Source of the DNA: Gamarada debralockiae
Lineage: Eukaryota > Ascomycota > Leotiomycetes > Helotiales > Hyphodiscaceae
Reading direction: 5' to 3'
DNA: 64,000 nucleotides
Assembly: GCA_002803225.1 (NCBI GenBank)
Contig: NXFV01000863.1
Span: 62,001 to 126,000 of the forward strand
The position numbers and the translations under genes are program-made. The notes under the pieces were generated by a model. It worked only from the letters and a program-made list of their open reading frames with translations. It was not told the origin of the DNA and ran no database searches. This document shows, one piece after another, positions 58,165 through 64,000 of the stretch. Position 1 is the stretch's first letter. Each line of letters starts with the position of its first letter.

Positions 58165-60112
58165 CTAATGAGCGGTAATAAAATCCACAACGTCAAAGAT
58201 CGCCCTTTTGTAAGACCTCTCCAGCGTTGTCGAATTGAAAGCTTGGACGCCGTAATGATCGTCATACTCGCCCCACTCCCAGTTGTTGACATAAGACCAG
58301 CCAAGGAAACCTATTACATTGACATGATCTTCATGAATGGACTTCAAGACTTCATTCAGCATGGACAGATAGAAGATGGATTGGGTAATTTCAACTTGTT
58401 CTTGCTCGATGGTCATTTCGGCTGCGTCCCAGATCGTGTAGCCAATCTCTGTAATCATGATACCCTCTTTGGCCGGGTAGACTAAATTGAGGTACTTTAA
58501 CACGGTGCGGAAGTGTTGGTAGCATTGCTAGAAATTGCGATCAGTCTCTATACTGACTGCCGATAATGGGGAACGGTTGGGTATACTCACGTGCCCACCG
58601 CTATTGCTCTGAGCACCTACATCCCAGCCATCTCGAATTACTTGATTCACAGTGCAATAAGGAAACAATGGATCTGATGTGTCTTGAACACATGATTCGG
58701 TACCTCCAGACATTGCTGTTTCATAGCTTGTGGTGTAAATATCGAAAGCGAAATAATCACAAGTTCCGTTAGCGTAGGCAAGCTCAGCAGCTGTGAAATT
58801 CGGAGCTTTTGTTCCCAGGGTGGATGATACGGAGGCAGGAATTGGCAGACCAAGGAATAGTGGGTTTGCGAGGTAGCCAATTTCAAATTCCATACGTCGA
58901 TTTGCTGCAGCAACATCTGATGCGTTTGAGGGGTCGAGCGGCAGTGAGAACCCAACACTGAATTCTAGCTTCATGCTGAATTTGCCTGTGCCATTTAGGA
59001 CCTCTCTATACCAGTGAACGACTTTTGCATGTGCCATGACAATGTTGTAGCCAGATGCCCAATTCTTGAAGCTGCCAGCGTCGACATTTGGTTCGTTGAA
59101 GGTGACCCAAGTACCAACTCGATCCGAATAGTGAGTCAGGACGATTTGGGCGTAGTTGAAGAAACTTTCGGTGAAATTTGGATGATCCCAACCTCTGCTT
59201 TCTATATCAGTAGGCCAAGCTTATATGGTTTTGATTTTGGGCGAAGGGCTTACTGGAAAGAAGTATTGGTGGCGAGTGAAATTGGCGTGTCAAGGTGTTG
59301 AAGCGTCACGACAGGTATCATGCCATACTCCAGAATTGTGTTTATCAAGTCGTCGTAGTGATCTATAGCTTCCCGGTTTACTGGAGATCCGGGAATGCCA
59401 AATGGAAGAATTCTCGACCATGAAATGGAGAATGCATACGATTTTACTCCAGTAGCTGCAAGCCTTGCAATGTCCCGCTTGTAGAGATAATAGTTCAGGT
59501 TAGTGATATCCGGATTACCGCCTCCCTTGGCCGTCTCTTCACGAGAGAGCATAATGAGTTCAGTGTAAGAAGGACCCCGTCCTTCGCTTTTGACAGCACC
59601 TTCAATCTGAAGTGCCGCACCTGTAAAACCAGAGATGAAATCTGGGGGGAACTTGTAGCCATCAGTTTTCTTATCTTGAATTGGGAAGGGAAGAGGCGTG
59701 GGCTTGACTAATTCGGATTTTGGAACTAGGGTTGGAGAGGCCGTGGTAGTGAAAGGTGGTGCAGTGATATTGAAGCCAGCCCAGGCAGACGACCAAGCAA
59801 CGTTTCCGTATTTAGCATCAGAGTCCGTTGGCGAAGCTATACTGGCCCATGTTGTGGTCGTTTGGTTTTTGACTAGATATGCAAGGCCTTTGAATGAGCG
59901 TGCATATGTTGAGGTAGGTCGCGTCTTTGAGAGAGGCGTAATATAGGATAACGTTGGATACGCCGGCCATGAGAATGCCGGGACCTGAGCTGTGGCGGCA
60001 GATCTGATCAAATTACATGAACTATTAGAGTTAATAAAAAGTAGTGCGACGACGTAGAGACTTACGCAGCCGTTGGTATGACAGCAAGACCAAGGACTTG
60101 ATTGAGCTGCAT
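58165..60112 (-). CDS. GH1 beta-glucosidase, secreted type
   Basis: A first small exon (MQLNQVLGLAVIPTAA from 60112) joins the long second exon, then at least two more. A Thr/Pro-rich N-terminal segment of about 140 residues precedes the (beta/alpha)8 domain, which opens with FPPDFISGFTGAALQIEGAV. The acid/base motif is intact in VTFNEPNVDAG. The nucleophile segment reads MITEIGYTIWD, where most GH1 enzymes have (I/V)TENG: the catalytic Glu is kept but the next Asn is Ile. LQHLDTP replaces the usual LxHWDxP. The end reads GFLGWSYVNNWEWGEYDDHY, as in other GH1 proteins. It would cleave beta-glucosides outside the cell, if these changes are tolerated. The gene is head to head with the GH3 gene. 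Confidence 0.88.
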
Positions 60113-60871
60113 GCTGATTGTAAAGAAAAGCCCAAGGATTAAACTCAATTCACTTCTTTGGTAAGTACCGGCTTGAAATTATAGTAATGTCAGATGCAAG
60201 TGGCGAAGAAGCGTATATATAGATCAATTATAGTACACTCTTAGCACCCGCCATCCGCATATTCAAATTCTTGGTCCTGGTGATCTTTCTTCTCCTCTTC
60301 CTTATTAGGCTATTGTCGCGAACCTAGCGTTTACTATCGTGCCTTCCTAGTCAGTTCATCCTGCCTTGAACCTCTGATGACGAGAGCTTCTTGAATCCTA
60401 AGTGGTATCTCGTATATCAATACGAGTCCGAGCCGAATACGGGCGAAAACCCCTCGCGAGCGACATGCCCCTTATTTCCCGACATATGATTGAAGCGCAT
60501 ACCACATGTGCATGCGAGGCAGCACAGCATATAGTCAGTGCTATGGCGATGATAATTGACTCCTTCCCGTCGGTCCTTCTACGGCCATTCGCCCCTAAAA
60601 CGCATAGACTACTCCAGATGAAGTGGGGGAAATGGATCATGCCGGGAAATCAGGATGCTAAGTTGATACTCTCAACCAAGTCAGGGCTGAACTCCGCACC
60701 TTCTCCAGCATCTCCCTCTGCATCCCGCTTTTGGGACCCCCATTCGCTTGGGAAAATCTGGGGTGAACTTTATCTGCATAAGTGATTCTGATTTCCCAAA
60801 CCTTGAAGATGAACGTTCTGTAAAATTTCACTTCCAATTTCAAATCGTCAAGCTTGGCTGCCAGTTACACA
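60113..60871. promoter_or_regulatory. Shared upstream region of GH1 and GH3 genes
   Basis: The 760 bp between the two start codons. A TATA-like box (TATATATAG, 60214-60222) lies about 100 bp upstream of the GH1 start. No regulator site was assigned with confidence. Confidence 0.55.
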
Positions 60872-63289
60872 ATGCATGGCCCATCTACTTTCATTGTCTT
60901 GCCTCTGACAGTGTTTCTCTTGACTTTCGTTCAAGAAACCTCTAGTTTCCACTCTTATGAAAGAAACGAAGATGTCTCTACTCAAACTAGTTGGGAATCC
61001 GCCCTTCAAAAAGCGAACGCTTTTGTAGCCCAGTTGAATTTGACCGAAAAGGCGGTCATGGTCACAGGAAACATCTTCGGCGCTTGCGGTGGTAACATAC
61101 TACCAATTGAACGTATCGGCTTTCCTGGACTTTGTCTGTCAGATGGACCAGCAGCAGTGAGACCTGCCGATTTAGTCTCCGTATTTCCTGCAGGGTTGAC
61201 AGCTGCAGCGTCTTGGGACAAAGATCTCATATACCAACGTGGTTTATTTCTAGGCTCTGAGTTCAAAGAAAAGGGTGTACATGTTATGTTGGGGTACGTC
61301 CTATCATTCTACTACTATTGAGAAGTTGCTGATTTCTGTTGTCGCAGGCCAGTTGCTGGGCCGCTTGGCAGACATCCCCTCGGGGGTCGCAATTGGGAAG
61401 GGTTCTCACCAGATCCTTATCTGACTGGACTGGCGATGGATGCTACAATTCGCGGTATCCATAATGCCGGCGTTCAATCGTGCTCCAAACATTTTATTGG
61501 GAACGAACAAGAGACTCAGCGAACTAGCACTATCTCAACAGACGGAACCGACATTGAGGCCCTTTCCTCCAACATTGATGACCGGACACTGCACGAACTA
61601 TATCTTTGGCCGTTCGCTGAGGCTGTCAAAGCTGGAACCGCCTCCATTATGTGTAGCCTCAACCGGCTCAACGAAACGTATGCTTGTGAGAACTCAAAAC
61701 TTTTGACAACTATCCTGAAGGACGAATTGGGCTTCAAGGGATATGTCATGTCTGACTGGTTTGGGACACACTCTGGAGTCAAATCCATCAACGCTGGCCT
61801 AGACATGACTATGCCAGGACCCCTCAATCAATATTCAATTAATACAGGAAGCTATTTTGGACCAAATGTCACCGACGCAGTTAACAATGGGAGCGTATCG
61901 TTAGCAAGATTGGATGACATGGTGCGGCGCATCATGACCCCGTACTTCTTGCTAGAACAAGATCAGGGTTATCCCACCGTGGATCCTTCCACATATTTTG
62001 TCCTCGCCACCACATATGGACTATCTTTTGGGATTGAAGTCCCCGCCCGAGACGTCCGAGGCAATCACTCAAGTTTTATACGCACACTTGGTGCAGCGGG
62101 AGCCGTCCTTCTTAAAAATGACAATTCAACACTCCCTCTCAAGTCGCCCAAAAACATTGGAGTTTTCGGAAATGACGCCCCAGACGTCACCGATGGCCTC
62201 ACATTCATCTATCCAGAAGTTCCGAATGGGTTCGACATCGGGACTCTCGATATTGGCGGTGGCTCCGGTACAGGCCGTCACACATACACTGTCCCTCCCC
62301 TGGACGCCATCAAAGCGCGCGCTGCTCTTACCGGAGCAAGAGTCCAATACATTACCTCCAACGCCCAGCTCGCCGCCAATAACTTCATTAGCATCTATCC
62401 CACCCCCGACGTCTGTCTCGTGTTCCTGAAAACGTTCTCGCAGGAGGGCTATGATCGGCTCCACTTCGAAATGGATTGGAACTCCACTTTAGTAGTAAGC
62501 AATGTAGCTTCTCGTTGTCCAAATACCGTAGTTGTTACGCACTCAGCAGGCTTGAATACTATGCCCTGGGCCAACAACCCCAACGTGACCGCCATCTTAG
62601 CTGCGCACTTCCCTGGTCAGGAAACCGGCAATGCAATCGTGGACATTCTCTGGGGTGATGTAAATCCATCTGGCAAGCTCCCTTACACAATCCCCGCCAA
62701 TGAAGCCGACTACGACATCCCGGTAGTCAACCTCACAGATGTGAACGACCCAAATGCATGGCAATCCAACTTCACCGAGGGACTACTGATCGATTATCGA
62801 CATTTTGATGCACTAAATATTACGCCCTTGTATGAGTTTGGATTTGGACTTAGCTATACGACTTTCGCCATGCTGTTACCACTGACCATTTCCACCTACC
62901 CTTCATCCAAGAACCTTTCCCCTTTCCCCGACCCCTCGAAACCAACTAAACCTGGAGGGAATTCAGATCTTTATACACCAATACTTATAGCAAACATCAA
63001 AGTATCAAATACCGGATCTGTTGGCGGATCAACAGTCGTCCAACTATATGTCTCGCTCCCGCAATTTTCCACACCAGCTGGAACGCCAATCAAGGTCTTA
63101 CGGGGGTTTGAGAAAGTTTCCCTTCAGCCTGAACAGGTTATGAATGTGAATTTTTCACTGACGAGGAAAGATCTCAGCTATTGGGACACAGAGGCGCAGA
63201 ATTGGCATATTCCCGTGGGAGAAATTGGAGTCAGTGTGGGGTTCAGTGCTAGGGACTTGCGAGGTACGGCGACGGTGAAGCTGGTGTGA
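60872..63289 (+). CDS. GH3 beta-glucosidase, secreted
   Basis: Two exons (60872-61293 and 61348-63289) give 787 residues, normal for fungal GH3 enzymes. The ATG at 60872 opens a signal peptide (STFIVLPLTVFLLTFV). The N-terminal TIM-like domain has GLCLSDGPAAVRPAD, then GRNWEGFSPDPYLTG and SCSKHFIGNEQE. The nucleophile Asp is in GYVMSDWFGTHSG. The second domain has GAAGAVLLKNDN and HFPGQETGNAIVDILWGDVN. A C-terminal fibronectin-III-like domain follows (SNTGSVGGSTVVQLYVS, ending GTATVKLV). Numerous sequons support secretion. The enzyme would release glucose from cello-oligosaccharides or glycosides. No frame problem is seen. Confidence 0.95.
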
Positions 63290-64000
63290 CGGAAGACGCC
63301 ACAGGTAATTCGGAGGTTGATGTCTCCACAATGTGAAGAGTGTATGTAAATGTCAGTTGCGACGAATTTGGGAGCAAAATGGGCATATATTCGAATTGAC
63401 CTAGGTAACTGAAGAGCTAACAAAAATGGTAATTCTTCGTCCACCTCCTCAGAAGTGACCGTCGAATACAGGTCCTCACACCGCAAACAACGAATTGCTG
63501 GCATGATACTTTCCTTCAGCTCGTCTCAAACTCTATGGTTTGTTCACGGCTTATGGTAGCTTCTTTCTCCCAGGAATTCTCTCTTCGGCCGACCTTTCAC
63601 TCAACAAGATATTCGACCTTTCCCCTCCGTACTCGCTTCTTGAGCAATTGTGTTGGAACGTGACATCTGAGTCATAACCTATTTGGCCCTATTGCCTAGG
63701 GTATGAGTCACTCGCTGTATATATAGCCCTTAGGCCAATACTCTCTAAATGTCACTTCTTTCACATTCTACGATTCTGACTCGCAACAAATCGCACGCCC
63801 AGAAAGTTCCCTTGATAGGTCGCCTCAAGCGCTTTGACAAGCTCTAGGTCAATGCCATCCTTTTTTATCCAATATTCTCCTCGTCTAGAAAGCCTTCTCA
63901 CTTCACAAGGTACTAATTTGTCTTGCTTTGTTTCTCCTCAGTAAGTAGCGCTTCAACCTTATATATTTTAGTGTCAATTATAACAGGCTGGTCCCCTACT
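63290..64000. other. Right-edge intergenic region
   Basis: 3' flank of the GH3 gene, then a TATA-like stretch (GTATATATAG, about 63716-63726) that could serve a plus-strand gene beginning beyond the window. No coding sequence supported. Confidence 0.4.

Noticed and set aside
1..64000. CRISPR array, rRNA genes or a bacterial-type operon
   Set aside because: No regularly spaced repeats, no rRNA sequence, and all recognised genes are spliced eukaryotic genes.

Overview
The window looks like nuclear DNA of a filamentous ascomycete (Pezizomycotina). Genes are split by 45-60 nt GT-AG introns with CTAAC/CTGAC-type branch points. The families present are typical of this group: 2EXR proteins, a PTH11/SAT4-like rhodopsin-fold membrane protein, a LaeA-like methyltransferase, a HET-domain relic, a hydrophobin, Spc7, and many secreted glycoside hydrolases. 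Leotiomycetes is a plausible home but the sequence alone does not prove it. All gene models were read by hand from frames and splice signals.

Layout. 1-10 kb: an intact secreted type-B carboxylesterase (1.6-3.3 kb, minus), a gene-poor stretch with decayed coding DNA (a frameshifted unknown gene, a Tc1/mariner transposase relic, a HET-domain relic), and a three-exon hydrophobin-like gene (7.6-8.2 kb, minus). 10-16 kb: a small bZIP gene with a one-base frame break, a three-exon fungal transcription-factor-like protein, and a 2EXR/F-box-like protein with acidic and polyhistidine tracts. 16.5-23.2 kb: a divergent pair of dead glycoside hydrolases, GH31 (minus) and GH92 (plus), both riddled with stops and frame changes. 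24.7-33.6 kb: an intact GH78 alpha-L-rhamnosidase, a second 2EXR protein, and an intact many-exon GH92 alpha-mannosidase. Two long introns of the GH92 gene are clearly homologous to each other. 34.5-45 kb: a LaeA-like methyltransferase, a tyrosinase, a rhodopsin-family membrane protein and a second methyltransferase resembling those of meroterpenoid clusters. 45.9-51.9 kb: two housekeeping genes in divergent orientation, ribosomal protein uS17 (RPS11) and the kinetochore scaffold Spc7/KNL1. 52-57 kb: decayed genes (a small secreted protein, a short-chain dehydrogenase), an AT-rich element with terminal inverted repeats, and an AT-rich tract with GC-rich palindromes that recalls mitochondrial DNA. 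58-63.3 kb: an intact divergent pair, GH1 and GH3 beta-glucosidases, with a shared 760 bp intergenic region.

How they fit together. The region is rich in secreted carbohydrate-active enzymes acting on plant or fungal glycans (rhamnosidase, mannosidase, beta-glucosidases, esterase), partly in live and partly in dead copies, mixed with a few secondary-metabolism-like enzymes and two housekeeping genes. No complete biosynthetic cluster, CRISPR array, tRNA or rRNA gene was found. The most unusual observation is the pair of homologous introns inside one GH92 gene, which may be introner-like elements.
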